From Bacteroidales bacterium (lineage in GTDB: Bacteria > Bacteroidota > Bacteroidia > Bacteroidales > Tenuifilaceae), in contig JAFGDZ010000081.1 of NCBI GenBank assembly GCA_016931855.1, forward strand, positions 62,001-126,000: a DNA stretch of 64,000 bases. The letters run 5' to 3'. Below, one piece after another: positions 17,548 to 26,665 of the stretch. The translations under genes and the position numbers were made by a program. Within the stretch, counting starts at the first letter, position 1. The number at the start of each line of letters is the position of its first letter. Under the pieces are notes generated by a model that was given only the letters and a program-made list of their open reading frames with translations, was not told where the DNA came from and did no database searches.

Positions 17548-18249
17548 ATGGCTCAACATAACATTGATGTACAAAATTCATTCGAGGGGGTTTGCTCTCT
17601 ATTTCACAATCTTCAACCAGGGGAGAAGGAACTAATTCGAAGGAACTTCACTTGTTCTTACTACCGAAAGGGTGAGATAATATATAAGGAGGGCGATAAG
17701 CCCTCCGGCTTGGTTTGCCTAACCAAGGGTAAGGTTAAGATTTTTAAGGAGGGTGTTGGTGGTCGCGACCAAATTATGCGTATGGCCAAACCTGTTGGGT
17801 TTATTGGATATCGCGCTCTTTTTGCTGATGAGAACTACATTGCCTCGGCACAGGCTCTTGAGGATTCAGTTATTTGCGTTATTGACCGCACCGTGCTTCT
17901 TGAAATCCTAAAGATGAACGCAGAGCTTACGCTTCATATTCTTCGCTCGGTAGCAACAGAACTTGGTTTCTCTAACAACCGTACTGTAACCCTAACTCAG
18001 AAGCATATTCGTGGGCGTTTAGCCGAATCGCTTATCTTCCTTCGCGATACCTACGGCTTTGAGGACGATGGGCAAACCATTAAGGTTTACCTTTCGCGCG
18101 AGGATCTTGCCAACCTATCTAACATGACCACCTCTAACGCAATTAGAACGCTTTCGGCGTTCTCAGAGGAGGGCGTTCTGGAGCTGGATGGGCGCAGAAT
18201 TAAGGTTCTTGATGTTCACAAGCTAGAGCGCATTAGCGACCTTGGATAG
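17548..18249 (+). CDS. Crp/Fnr-family transcription regulator
   Basis: A 233-residue regulator with an N-terminal cyclic-nucleotide-binding-type beta-roll (GEIIYKEGDKPSGLVCLTKG to about residue 120), a long dimer helix, and a C-terminal winged helix with LSREDLANLSNMTTSNAIRTL as the recognition helix. No four-cysteine FNR iron-sulfur pattern is present, although three cysteines fall in the first 60 residues (CSLF, CSYY, LVCLT). The ligand is unknown. It is monocistronic, with its own promoter and a terminator at 18275. Confidence 0.92.
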   Translation: MAQHNIDVQNSFEGVCSLFHNLQPGEKELIRRNFTCSYYRKGEIIYKEGDKPSGLVCLTKGKVKIFKEGVGGRDQIMRMAKPVGFIGYRALFADENYIASAQALEDSVICVIDRTVLLEILKMNAELTLHILRSVATELGFSNNRTVTLTQKHIRGRLAESLIFLRDTYGFEDDGQTIKVYLSREDLANLSNMTTSNAIRTLSAFSEEGVLELDGRRIKVLDVHKLERISDLG

Positions 18250-18274
18250 CATTTAGTATCTGTTCTAATAAAAG

Positions 18275-18306
18275 AAAACCCGCTAATTGCGGGTTTTGCT
18301 TTTTTA
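18275..18306 (+). terminator. Terminator of the Crp/Fnr gene
   Basis: AAAACCCGC/GCGGGTTTT stem, TAATT loop, then GCTTTTTT. Confidence 0.87.
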
Positions 18307-18439
18307 TATGGAATGCGTTTGGCCTGTATCGTGAAACGTTAGACGTGAACCGCGATTCGAAAAGAGTGTAGGATTGGTTATTGTCTGATTTTAGTAGCAC
18401 GTAACTTGTAACCCGTCACCTCCAACATTTCCACAAACC

Positions 18440-20902
18440 CTACTCCTGCACATAAATCCTTTTAACCCGCTGCGATATGGATGTGAGTATCTCGTAGGGG
18501 ATAGTGCCAATGGCATCGGCCATTTGTGTAATGGTGGGAGTATCGCCAAAAATGGTCACCTCGTCGCCCTCGTTGGCGCTTATGCCCGTAATATCTACCA
18601 CACAGGTATCCATGCTTACGTTGCCAATAAAGGGAGCCAGTTTACCGTTTACAAGCACCTTCCCGTTGCCGTTGCCCAGCTTGCGGTTTAGCCCATCGGC
18701 GTAGCCAATGGGTAGGGTTGCGGTTGTGGTGCTGCGGCTTAGCTTACCCCGGCGGCTGTAACCAACGGTTTCGCCAGCGGCTAAGTGCTTAATTTGGGCT
18801 ATATGCGTTTTTAGGGTGCTAACGGTTTGTATCTTCTCCTGATGCGTTGCGCTTACCCCGTAAAGGCCTATGCCCAGCCTAATCATATCAAAGTGCGCCT
18901 GAGGGAATCGCTCTATTCCTGTCGAGTTTAGTATGTGTCTAATGGGTTGATATCCAATTGATGATATTATCATCTGGCTCATGTTCTCGTACCTAGAAAT
19001 CTGCTCAAGGGTAAAATCGTCGTGTTCGGGCTCATCGCTGGCGGCAAGGTGCGAGAATATGCTCTGCACCTTAACGGCGTTGGTAGAGGCTAGTCGCTTG
19101 GTAAGCGCATCAATCTCGTCCTCAACAAAGCCTACACGGTGCATGCCGGTGTCCAGCTTAATGTGGATAGGGTACTGGCTCATGCCGTTCTTCTCCACGG
19201 TAGCAATAAAGTCGTTTAGGCACGATATGCTGTAGATTTCTGGCTCAAGGTTGTGGCTAACCATTAGCTCGTAGCTTCCCCACGCGGGGTTTAGCACAAT
19301 AATGGGTAGCGATATTCCGGCTTCGCGAAGCGCAATGCCCTCATCGGCAAAGGCCACGCCAAGGTAGTGAATGCGGTGGTACTGTAGCAGGCTGGCTATT
19401 TCGTACGACCCGCTGCCATACGAGAACGCCTTAACCATTACCATTACCTTAACATCGGGCTTAATAAGGCTGCGGAAGTAGTTAAGGTTGTTAACCATGG
19501 CGTTTAGGTTAACCTCAAGCACGGTGCGGTGCGCCTTTTTCTCCAACAGAGCTGATATGCGCTCAAAATGGAACGGACGGCTACCCTTTAGCAGTATTGC
19601 GGTGTTGGAGAGGCTTCGGCGCGAGAATCGCTCCATAAACTCCGCGGTGCTTTGGTAAAACTCCTTTGCACCAGTAAAAAGATGCGCGTGCTGCGATATT
19701 ACAGGCCCAATTCCTATGATACTGGTTATGCCCCTATGGGAAAGGCCTTGGGCAATCTCTCGGTATAGCGCCTCGGGCTCGCTGCCGCTTTGGAGAATAT
19801 CCGAAAGGATAACCAGCTTATGGGGATGCTGTTTCTGGCGTATCAAAAAATCTAGGGCGATGCTTAGCGAGCCAGTATCGGAGTTGTAGCTATCGTTAAT
19901 TATGGTGCAGCTGTTAATCCCCTCCTTAAGCTCTAGTCGCATGGCTACAGGCGTTAGCTTGGCTAGGCGCAGCGGTATATCATCAAAATCGATACCTACA
20001 ACTAGCATTAGGCACAGGCAGTGCATTGCGTTTTCCAGCGAGGCCGCATCAGAAAAAGGAATGGATACGTTTTGCTCCCTACCAAGGTATGTAACCCTAA
20101 AGGTTGTATCGCCATTGGTTTGCGATACGTTGCTAAGCACAACATCGGCTTCGGCACGTTGGCCCCAGGTAAAGGTTTTGCTGCCCTTTGTTTGGGCTGA
20201 TATGGTTGTGCAAACCTCCTGATGGTTGGTGCAGTATATTAGCGTATCAACATTGGTAAACAGCTGAATTTTTTCGGCAGCCTTTGCCTCAATGGAGCTA
20301 AAATTCTCCTGATGCGCAAGGCCAATGTTGGTAAATATGCCAATGGTTGGGGCAACAATGGGGGCAAGGTTGGCCATTTCGTTGGGTTCCGAGATGCCGG
20401 CCTCAAAAATGCCGAGGGTATGGCTTGCATCCATCTGCAGCACCGATAGCGGAACGCCCACCTGAGAGTTGTAGCTTTTGGGGCTACGAATAATGCTAAA
20501 ATCTGGGGCGAGTAGCTGCGCTGCCCACTCCTTTATAATGGTTTTCCCGTTACTTCCGGTTATTCCAACAACAGGATACGCAAATTTAGCTCTGTGCCAT
20601 GCGGCCAGCTTTTGCAGGCCTAGCAGCGTGTTGTTGCAAATAATGAACGAAGCGGTTGGGAATTGGCTAAAATCAATGTTATGCTGGGATATAAGGAAGA
20701 GCTTAACCCCGCGGTTATTGTACAAGTCGGTGATATAGCTGTGCCCGTTGTGCTGCTTGCCGTTTATGGCAACAAAAAGGGCGTTTGGGGCAATGGCCGG
20801 TAGGCGGCTATCAATAAAAACTGAGCTTACAGCTGCTTCTCCATCGCCTTTAATGGTTGCTCCAATTGCGGTGGCTATATCGGTTAACTTGTAGTTGAAC
20901 AT
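18440..20902 (-). CDS. murF-alr: MurF-Alr fusion: UDP-MurNAc-tripeptide--D-Ala-D-Ala ligase / alanine racemase
   Basis: An 820-residue bifunctional cell-wall enzyme. Residues 1 to about 445 are MurF: VVGITGSNGKTIIKEW is the ATP P-loop, then SPKSYNSQVGVPLSVL and NDSYNSDTGSLSIALDFL. From about 450 on is a PLP alanine racemase: VLEVNLNAMVNNLNYF, then VMVMVKAFSYGSGSYE with the PLP lysine, LDTGMHRVGF, and GNVSMDTCVVDITG near the catalytic Tyr region. The fusion is common in Bacteroidota and channels D-alanine use: Alr makes D-Ala, Ddl (left edge) makes the dipeptide, MurF attaches it. The canonical VKANAYGHG is VKAFSYGSG here. It lies upstream of no other coupled gene. Confidence 0.95.
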   Translation of the reverse strand: MFNYKLTDIATAIGATIKGDGEAAVSSVFIDSRLPAIAPNALFVAINGKQHNGHSYITDLYNNRGVKLFLISQHNIDFSQFPTASFIICNNTLLGLQKLAAWHRAKFAYPVVGITGSNGKTIIKEWAAQLLAPDFSIIRSPKSYNSQVGVPLSVLQMDASHTLGIFEAGISEPNEMANLAPIVAPTIGIFTNIGLAHQENFSSIEAKAAEKIQLFTNVDTLIYCTNHQEVCTTISAQTKGSKTFTWGQRAEADVVLSNVSQTNGDTTFRVTYLGREQNVSIPFSDAASLENAMHCLCLMLVVGIDFDDIPLRLAKLTPVAMRLELKEGINSCTIINDSYNSDTGSLSIALDFLIRQKQHPHKLVILSDILQSGSEPEALYREIAQGLSHRGITSIIGIGPVISQHAHLFTGAKEFYQSTAEFMERFSRRSLSNTAILLKGSRPFHFERISALLEKKAHRTVLEVNLNAMVNNLNYFRSLIKPDVKVMVMVKAFSYGSGSYEIASLLQYHRIHYLGVAFADEGIALREAGISLPIIVLNPAWGSYELMVSHNLEPEIYSISCLNDFIATVEKNGMSQYPIHIKLDTGMHRVGFVEDEIDALTKRLASTNAVKVQSIFSHLAASDEPEHDDFTLEQISRYENMSQMIISSIGYQPIRHILNSTGIERFPQAHFDMIRLGIGLYGVSATHQEKIQTVSTLKTHIAQIKHLAAGETVGYSRRGKLSRSTTTATLPIGYADGLNRKLGNGNGKVLVNGKLAPFIGNVSMDTCVVDITGISANEGDEVTIFGDTPTITQMADAIGTIPYEILTSISQRVKRIYVQE

Positions 20903-20993
20903 TTGGTGTTAGTGAAAGGTGATTTGGATAATGCTACAATTTTGGCTCCTATAACTTCCAGCTAATTTCCCGTACTACCTTGGCTATGCTAGG

Positions 20994-21590
20994 TTACTTA
21001 TCCTTTGCTGTATCTGCTTTGCGGGCATCGAGGAAGCAGCTGCGGCAAAGGGGTTCGTAAATATCGGTCTCGCCTAGAACAACCAGCTTTTCTCCTGCCG
21101 ATTTACGGTGTGAGTACTGGGCCAAGTTTCCGCACTTTACACAAATGGCGTGTACCTTGGTTACGTACTCGGCACAGGCAAGTAGCGCTGGCATGGGGCC
21201 GAAGGGCTTTCCGCGGAAATCCATATCGAGACCCGCAACAATTACCCTAATGCCCTGGTCGGCAAGTGCGTTGCACACCTCAGCAAGGTTATTATCGAAG
21301 AACTGCGCCTCGTCAATGCCAATAACATCAACATCCGATGACATCAACAGGATATTTCCCGATGATGATACTGGGGTTGAGCGTATGGCGTTTGAATCGT
21401 GCGAAACCACATCGTGCTCCGAGTAGCGCGTATCAACAAGGGGTTTAAAAATTTCGACCCTTTGCTTTGCAAATTTTGCTCGCTTAAGCCTGCGGATTAG
21501 CTCCTCTGTTTTGCCAGAAAACATTGAGCCTGCAATTACTTCTATCCAACCTTTGCGGTTAGTGCTTACGGAATTCTCTAAAAAGTGCAT
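20994..21590 (-). CDS. tdk: Thymidine kinase
   Basis: Phosphorylates thymidine with ATP for dTTP salvage. The 198-residue type II enzyme has the P-loop [20 protein letters not shown], the Mg-binding [11 protein letters not shown], a lasso-region [13 protein letters not shown], and a structural zinc site with CVKCGNL and CRSCFLD. The start ATG at 21588-21590 follows a -7 box by about 30 nt. It precedes murF-alr by 91 bp in the same direction. Confidence 0.96.
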   Translation of the reverse strand: MHFLENSVSTNRKGWIEVIAGSMFSGKTEELIRRLKRAKFAKQRVEIFKPLVDTRYSEHDVVSHDSNAIRSTPVSSSGNILLMSSDVDVIGIDEAQFFDNNLAEVCNALADQGIRVIVAGLDMDFRGKPFGPMPALLACAEYVTKVHAICVKCGNLAQYSHRKSAGEKLVVLGETDIYEPLCRSCFLDARKADTAKDK

Positions 21591-21621
21591 CTACAATAAA
21601 TAGGAGGGTAAACTGTTTTTA

Positions 21622-21647
21622 CAAAAGTAATCAAAAAGTTACTTTTG
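21622..21647. promoter_or_regulatory. Back-to-back divergent -7 elements forming an inverted repeat
   Basis: Minus-strand TACTTTTG (21622-21629, toward tdk) and plus-strand TACTTTTG (21640-21647) mirror each other, so 8-bp arms AAAAGTAA/TTACTTTT flank an 8-bp spacer. The minus-strand copy gives a 29-nt tdk leader. Confidence 0.5.
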
Positions 21648-21654
21648 ATGCAGA

Positions 21655-22045
21655 ATTATTTTAGGGGAGAGGGAGATGAGGAAGATGAGGGAGAGGAAGT
21701 AGAGGAAGTAGTAAGAGGAAGTAGTCGGAAGACAGCGGAAGTTATCGGAATACTGTAACTCGTAACTAATCACTAATTTTAGGAAGATGAGGAAGTGGAA
21801 GGAGATGAAGAAGTAACTGAAATCCCTAGTTTCGCAAATAAAAATTTGTGCAAATCCGTAACATCTGTTTAATCAGTGTTCTATATGTAACTCGTAACAA
21901 GTAACTAGTCACAATTCTTAGTAAGAAGAGGAAATTATCGGAATTCACAGTTTAGTAAATAAAAATTTGTGCAAATCCGTAATATCTGTTTAATCAGTGT
22001 TCTATATATAATCCGTAACATCTGTCTAATTTGTGTTCAATTCAA
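21655..22045. repeat. Intergenic short-word repeat region (GA-rich arrays plus GTAACT words)
   Basis: The 468-bp gap between tdk and the next gene holds GA-rich units like GAGGAAGT/GAGGAAGAT, the word chain GTAACTCGTAACTAATCACT at 21756-21775, and a roughly 60-bp direct repeat: 21828-21887 recurs at 21949-22008, offset 121 bp, with few mismatches. The same word types recur at 44359-44720. No gene was recognised in it. Confidence 0.8.
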
Positions 22046-22058
22046 ACATCAAACAATA

Positions 22059-22886
22059 ATGACCAGCATTCAAAACTTGGAACAATTTGCCGATATGCTA
22101 CAAGAGGCGCAAAAGCAGCTTGTAAAGGCAGCGGCAAAGGGCGAACTTTCGTTAATTGAGCGGGATATAGTTCTTGAGCGGTTAAGGCATGTTTACGAGG
22201 GGGTATCTCAACTTAAAAACGAGTCGGTTAGCATTACTGTTAGCGTTCCTCCTGTTCAGAATGTGAACGTTGAGGCGGCAAAGCCTGTTGATGTCCCTCC
22301 CATGCCCAAAGCGCCAGAGGTTAAGGCTGTTGTACCCGAGGTTGTGGCACCAGCGCCAAAACAAGAGGTTGCCAATGAGCCTGTAGCCTCAGTTACAGAG
22401 AAGGTAATAGAGAATGAGGTTGTACTGCCAGTAGAGCAGGAGGCTGCTCCTGTTGTAAAGGAGGAACCAGTTACTGAAATTGAGCATAAGGAGATTAAAC
22501 AGCCAGCTGCTTTGGTGCAGGAAGAAAAGCCTGAGGTTGAAACAAATCCTGTGCAGCAGGAAACTGTGGGCGAGAAGTACCAAGGAACCCGTAAGTTTAG
22601 GAACGAGGTTCTCTATGGCGCCAATGGGAAACAGGATGTAGCCTCTAAGCTACAGAACAAGCCAATTACCGATTTGGCAAAATCAATAGGAATAAACGAT
22701 AAGTTCTTCTTTACCAAGGAGCTGTTTGGTGGTGATTCTGAGCTGTACGGCAAAACCATTAAAACCCTTAACGGCTTTACCGATATTAACGATGCGCTGA
22801 TATACATTGGGAACAACTTTGCTTGGGACGAGAACAGCGAGGCCGTTGCCCGCTTTGTGGACCTTATTCGCCGTAAATTACTTTAG
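22059..22886 (+). CDS. Conserved hypothetical protein with P/V/E-rich linker
   Basis: A 275-residue cytoplasmic protein, function not recognised. Residues 1-60 look helical (MTSIQNLEQFADMLQEAQKQ onward), about 60-175 are a low-complexity Pro/Val/Glu linker (APEVKAVVPEVVAPAPKQEV and similar), and the last 90 residues form a compact conserved-looking domain with DLAKSIGINDKFFFTKELFG and NGFTDINDALIYIGNNFAW. The start was put at the ATG at 22059: the 30 codons open upstream are translation of the intergenic repeat. It lies 5 bp upstream of rsmI and is probably cotranscribed. Confidence 0.82.
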   Translation: MTSIQNLEQFADMLQEAQKQLVKAAAKGELSLIERDIVLERLRHVYEGVSQLKNESVSITVSVPPVQNVNVEAAKPVDVPPMPKAPEVKAVVPEVVAPAPKQEVANEPVASVTEKVIENEVVLPVEQEAAPVVKEEPVTEIEHKEIKQPAALVQEEKPEVETNPVQQETVGEKYQGTRKFRNEVLYGANGKQDVASKLQNKPITDLAKSIGINDKFFFTKELFGGDSELYGKTIKTLNGFTDINDALIYIGNNFAWDENSEAVARFVDLIRRKLL

Positions 22887-22891
22887 AAATT

Positions 22892-23602
22892 ATGAGCAAA
22901 CTTTATATAGTACCAACGCCAATAGGCAACCTAGAGGATATAACGCTTAGAGCCATTAGGGTGCTTAAGGAGGCCTCAGTAGTTCTTGCAGAGGATACCC
23001 GCACCAGCAGCAAGCTGCTAAGCCATTATGAGATAAAGGTGCCGCTGATGTCGCACCACAAGTTCAACGAGCATAAAACCGTTGAGCAGGTGGCATCGCG
23101 TATTGAGGCGGGCGAGAGCGTAGCCCTTATCTCCGATGCGGGAACACCCGGTATATCCGACCCCGGATTCCTATTGGTGCGCACCTGCGTGGAGCGGGGC
23201 ATTGAGGTTGAGTGCTTGCCCGGTGCAACGGCGTTTATCCCTGCGCTGGTTTGCAGCGGCTTGCCATGCGATAGGTTTCTGTTTGAGGGATTTCTGCCCC
23301 AGAAAAAGGGACGTACCAAGCGTGTTGAATCCCTAAAGGAAGAGGAGCGGACCATTGTTTTTTATGAATCGCCATACCGCCTAGTGAAGCTGCTTGAGCA
23401 GCTCGCTGGGGCATTTGGTGCAGAGCGTAGGGGTTGTGTATCGCGCGAAATATCTAAGCTGCATGAGGAGAACGCCCGCGGAACGCTTACGGAGCTCATA
23501 GCCCACTTCTCATCAAAAACCGTTAAGGGCGAGATTGTTGTTGTGGTTGAGGGGCTTCCCAAAAAGCGGAGGGACGAAGAGGATGGCGAAGGGGACGAAT
23601 AA
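22892..23602 (+). CDS. rsmI: 16S rRNA (cytidine-1402-2'-O)-methyltransferase
   Basis: 2'-O-methylates C1402 in the ribosomal P-site of 16S rRNA. The 236-residue tetrapyrrole-methylase-fold protein has IVPTPIGNLEDITLRAIRVL, VVLAEDTRTSSKLLSHY, LISDAGTPGISDPGF and the C-terminal REISKLHEENARGTL, all diagnostic of RsmI. The C-terminus is a charged tail (RRDEEDGEGDE). It is coupled to the upstream 275-residue gene. Confidence 0.96.
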   Translation: MSKLYIVPTPIGNLEDITLRAIRVLKEASVVLAEDTRTSSKLLSHYEIKVPLMSHHKFNEHKTVEQVASRIEAGESVALISDAGTPGISDPGFLLVRTCVERGIEVECLPGATAFIPALVCSGLPCDRFLFEGFLPQKKGRTKRVESLKEEERTIVFYESPYRLVKLLEQLAGAFGAERRGCVSREISKLHEENARGTLTELIAHFSSKTVKGEIVVVVEGLPKKRRDEEDGEGDE

Positions 23603-23622
23603 ATCTTTTCAATTAGTATAAA

Positions 23623-23647
23623 AAAGGGTGCCCCGCAAGGCACCCTT
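23623..23647. terminator. Bidirectional terminator between rsmI and mscL
   Basis: AAAGGGTGCC/GGCACCCTTT stem, six-base loop CCGCAA, and A/T tracts on both sides, between convergent genes. Confidence 0.88.
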
Positions 23648-23653
23648 TACTAT

Positions 23654-24064
23654 TTACTGTTTCTTGAGTAAATCCCGAATCTCGGTAAGTAGCACTTCCT
23701 CCTTTGTTGGAGCTGGTGGAGCAGCAGGCTCGGCTGGTTTAGCCTCTTCTTTACGCTTAGCGGCATTCATGGCTTTTACCATCATAAAAATGGCCAGAGC
23801 AACAATTAGAAAATCGAAAATAACCTGAATAAAGCTGCCATAGTTCCAGGTAACTGCAGGGGCTGTTTCTGTTGCAGCCTTCATAACCAGCTTAAGGTCG
23901 GTAAAGTTTACACCTCCAATTATTAGTCCAAGGGGAGGCATAACTATATCGTTTACCATTGATGTTACAATCTTTCCGAATGCCGCACCAATAATGATAC
24001 CTATAGCCATGTCGGTTACGTTACCTTTTAGAGCGAAAGTTTTGAACTCGTTTATAATTTTCAT
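23654..24064 (-). CDS. mscL: Large-conductance mechanosensitive channel
   Basis: Pentameric inner-membrane channel that opens under membrane tension to release solutes on osmotic downshock. The 136-residue protein has the family N-terminus [27 protein letters not shown], the first pore helix, a periplasmic loop, a second helix [20 protein letters not shown], and a charged C-terminal helix ending [12 protein letters not shown]. The usual family length is 130-150. It is followed by a DUF3078 gene upstream in the same direction. Confidence 0.96.
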   Translation of the reverse strand: MKIINEFKTFALKGNVTDMAIGIIIGAAFGKIVTSMVNDIVMPPLGLIIGGVNFTDLKLVMKAATETAPAVTWNYGSFIQVIFDFLIVALAIFMMVKAMNAAKRKEEAKPAEPAAPPAPTKEEVLLTEIRDLLKKQ

Positions 24065-24085
24065 TGCTACTTGGGTTGGTTAGAA

Positions 24086-25036
24086 CTAGAATTTATACGA
24101 TAAGCCCACGCCAAAAATCTCCTTAAACTGCACTTTTGCAACTTTCTTATCAACAGTACCATCGTTGTTGTTATCAATATCAAACAGCACGTTGTTGTCG
24201 TAAATTAGGTGGGTCATTAGGTTTACGTTAATATACTTGTTAACCTTAAGGGCAATAAGGGTTTCCCAGTTTACCACAATGTTTTGTGGATCTTCAAGGT
24301 AGTTAGAGAAAAGGTCCAGCTTGGTGGTAAAGGTTACATTTTTAAGGATTGCTTGGGTAAAATCGTTCCTAGAGTATATCATCCTAATGTATCCCCCAAA
24401 CTCACTTTTTGATTTATCGCCTGGGTCAACACCAAAAGCGCCTGCGTTAGAGAGGGACTCATCGTTAACAAGGGTTACCTTGCCTGTAATAGGTGCGGCA
24501 AAAACGCTAAGGTAAGCGTTTGGCTTGTAGTCCATACCAAGTGCTGCAACAAAGTATGCGGGTGCAAATATGTTTGATATCTTGGCCTTGGTGCCATCGT
24601 TGGCATAGTTATAACCACGGGTCATTTGGGTTTTTGCGTTAAATAGGGCTGCGTAGTAGAAGTTTTTGTAAGCTTTGCGGCCATATTTTGACAAGAGGTC
24701 AATTTTATCGTCGGTTTTTCTAAACTCATCGTTATCGCCTTGGTTAAGTACGCCGTAGCCTATATCTAGCGAGTTATCCCAAGCGTCTTTTTCACTTTTG
24801 TAGTTGGCAAAAACGCTGAACATACCGTTTATAGAAACAGATTTTTCGCCCCCCGCAGCCCAGTTTGTGAGCGAGGTTTGCGCAAGATTAAAGCCAATTA
24901 CGCCGCCTTTTTTCCAGCCTTTAAGCGTATCGGCCGATTGGGCTTTTAACTTGCCCTCGGCATCGGTTACCTGTGCTAGCGAGCTGTAAAACAGCGCTGT
25001 TAATAGTAGTAGTACTGCAGTTGTTTTTGTTCTCAT
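24086..25036 (-). CDS. DUF3078 outer membrane protein
   Basis: A 316-residue exported protein with a signal peptide (TTAVLLLLTALFYSSLAQ) and the DUF3078 signature GWKKGGVIGFNLAQTSLTNW followed by AAGGEKSVSINGMFSVFANY. The remaining sequence is beta-rich with aromatic girdles and ends in an aromatic residue (FGVGLSYKF), as for an outer membrane barrel. DUF3078 is a Bacteroidota family of unknown function. It lies 21 bp upstream of mscL in the same direction; whether the two share a role in envelope stress is not shown. Confidence 0.85.
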   Translation of the reverse strand: MRTKTTAVLLLLTALFYSSLAQVTDAEGKLKAQSADTLKGWKKGGVIGFNLAQTSLTNWAAGGEKSVSINGMFSVFANYKSEKDAWDNSLDIGYGVLNQGDNDEFRKTDDKIDLLSKYGRKAYKNFYYAALFNAKTQMTRGYNYANDGTKAKISNIFAPAYFVAALGMDYKPNAYLSVFAAPITGKVTLVNDESLSNAGAFGVDPGDKSKSEFGGYIRMIYSRNDFTQAILKNVTFTTKLDLFSNYLEDPQNIVVNWETLIALKVNKYINVNLMTHLIYDNNVLFDIDNNNDGTVDKKVAKVQFKEIFGVGLSYKF

Positions 25037-25225
25037 TTGATGGTTGTTATTTGTGGTTAGTTATAATTCTCGCTTTTTGTGAGAGGTGCAATTCTTAAGT
25101 AAAGTTAAGCTCTTTTTATTTACGAAACCACCCATTAGCTAGCGTTGAGGGTAATTGGCGTTGTTTTTTTGAGTAAAGCAGCTGTGGGATGAACCCTTTT
25201 TCCTTACTAAGTTAATGGTACATGT

Positions 25226-25265
25226 AAAACTTGAAAGGCAGCTTTAGGGCTGCCTTTCAAGTTTT
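25226..25265 (-). terminator. Long-stem terminator downstream of the purine permease gene
   Basis: A 17-bp perfect stem (25226-25242 with 25249-25265) around a 6-nt loop, ending in TTTT on the minus strand. It lies 20 bp beyond the permease stop codon. Confidence 0.88.
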
Positions 25266-25285
25266 GGAAATATGAGGTTTTAGGT

Positions 25286-26584
25286 TTAGGCAAAAATGAT
25301 TTTTGCTATAAACAGTAGCGCTATAATGTACATGGTAATTGAAAGGTCGCGGAACTTCCCTGTTAGCATCTTAAGAAGCACGTAGCTAAGCATTCCAAAT
25401 ACAATCCCTTCTGCAATAGAGTAGGTTAGCGGCATTATAATAATGGTTAGGAATGCGGGTATGGCCTCAGTAAAATCGTTTAAATCGATTTTTTGTATTG
25501 GGCTAAGCATGAATAGTCCCACCATAATAAGCGCTGGAGCCGTGGCTGCACCAGGAATCATAATAAAAAGAGGTGCAAAGAATAGCGCAAGAAGGAACAT
25601 TCCTGCAACGGTTAGCGATGTAAGTCCTGTACGGCCTCCTTCCGATACACCCGATGCGCTCTCTACGTAGGTTGTTACGGTGCTTGTTCCAAGCATGGCG
25701 CCAACGGTTGTTCCAACTGCATCGGCAAAAAGTGCTTGTTTGGCGCGGGGTACGTTGCCTTTTGCATCAAGCATTCCTGCTTTTGACGAAACGCCCACTA
25801 GTGTGCCCACCGTATCAAACATATCAACAAAAAGGAAGGTGAATAGCACTACGGCCATATCAACAGTAAAAATTTTTGAGAACTCAAACTGGAAGAAGAC
25901 ACTATCTATAGATGGAGGCATGCTAACCAGCTTAATTCCTTCTGGTAGGTGGGTAACCCCAAGCGGTATTCCTATTAGGGTTGATGCAACAATTCCTATT
26001 AGTAATGCGCCTTTAACTTTTAGGGCAAGTAGCACTCCTGTTAAGATTAGGCCGGTTAAGGCAACTAGTGCTGGCGCTGAGGTAATATCGCCAAGGGATA
26101 CTAAGGTTGCATCGTTGGCGGCTACAATACCTGCATTGTGTAATCCGATGAATGCTATAAACAGTCCAATACCTGCCGAAACGGAGTGCTTCATGTTTAG
26201 CGGTATGCTGTTAACTATAATTTCGCGTATGTTAAATGCTGTGAGGAGTAGGAATATAATACCCTCAATAAAAACTGCAGTTAGCGCAAACTGCCAGCTG
26301 TAGCCCATTCCGAGTACTACGGTAAAGGCAAAGAATGCGTTTAAGCCCATACCTGGAGCCAATGCAAAGGGGAGCTTGGCTACAAACGCCATTATTAGCG
26401 TGGCCACAATAGAGGCTAAAGCGGTAGCAGTAAATACTGCTCCTTTATCCATGCCGGTTGCACTTAAAATATCGGGGTTTACGGCTAGGATATAGGCCAT
26501 GGTCATAAACGTGGTAATACCTGCCAATATCTCTGTGCGATAGCTGGTTTTGTTAGCCTTTAGCTGGAAGAATTTTTCTAGCAT
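25286..26584 (-). CDS. NCS2-family (AzgA-type) purine permease
   Basis: Proton-coupled importer of adenine, guanine or hypoxanthine. The 432-residue protein has the AzgA N-terminus FFQLKANKTSYRTEILAGIT, the substrate-helix motif ALAPGMGLNAFFAFTVV, and FLFVDMFDTVGTLVGVSSKAG plus AVGTTVGAMLGTSTVTTYVE in the second half, with about 12-14 membrane helices. Which base it takes up cannot be told. It has its own terminator and is upstream of the DUF3078 gene. Confidence 0.9.
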   Translation of the reverse strand: MLEKFFQLKANKTSYRTEILAGITTFMTMAYILAVNPDILSATGMDKGAVFTATALASIVATLIMAFVAKLPFALAPGMGLNAFFAFTVVLGMGYSWQFALTAVFIEGIIFLLLTAFNIREIIVNSIPLNMKHSVSAGIGLFIAFIGLHNAGIVAANDATLVSLGDITSAPALVALTGLILTGVLLALKVKGALLIGIVASTLIGIPLGVTHLPEGIKLVSMPPSIDSVFFQFEFSKIFTVDMAVVLFTFLFVDMFDTVGTLVGVSSKAGMLDAKGNVPRAKQALFADAVGTTVGAMLGTSTVTTYVESASGVSEGGRTGLTSLTVAGMFLLALFFAPLFIMIPGAATAPALIMVGLFMLSPIQKIDLNDFTEAIPAFLTIIIMPLTYSIAEGIVFGMLSYVLLKMLTGKFRDLSITMYIIALLFIAKIIFA

Positions 26585-26600
26585 AGCAAGTGGGAATTAA

Positions 26601-26665
26601 GGATTAGTGTTTAGTGTTTAGTGTTTTGTCCTTTAACCTTTAACTTTTCTCCTTTAATTTTTCTC
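26601..26665. repeat. Heptamer tandem repeat TTTAGTG with CTTTAAC words
   Basis: The spacer between the helicase stop and the permease start has tandem TTAGTGT units (26604-26625) followed by CTTTAACCTTTAACTTTTC. It has the same short-word style as the arrays at 21655-22045 and 44359-44720. Confidence 0.6.

Noticed and set aside
21655-22045. CRISPR array
   Set aside because: Units are not evenly spaced, spacers are not unique, and no cas gene is near.
21969-22058. Longer start for the P/V/E-rich protein
   Set aside because: The extra 30 codons are a translation of the intergenic direct repeat; the ATG at 22059 starts the natural helix.
25680-26303. Plus-strand 207-codon frame opposite the purine permease gene
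   Set aside because: It lies fully antisense to a well supported NCS2 permease; its sequence is Ser/Pro/Thr-rich as expected of an antisense shadow.
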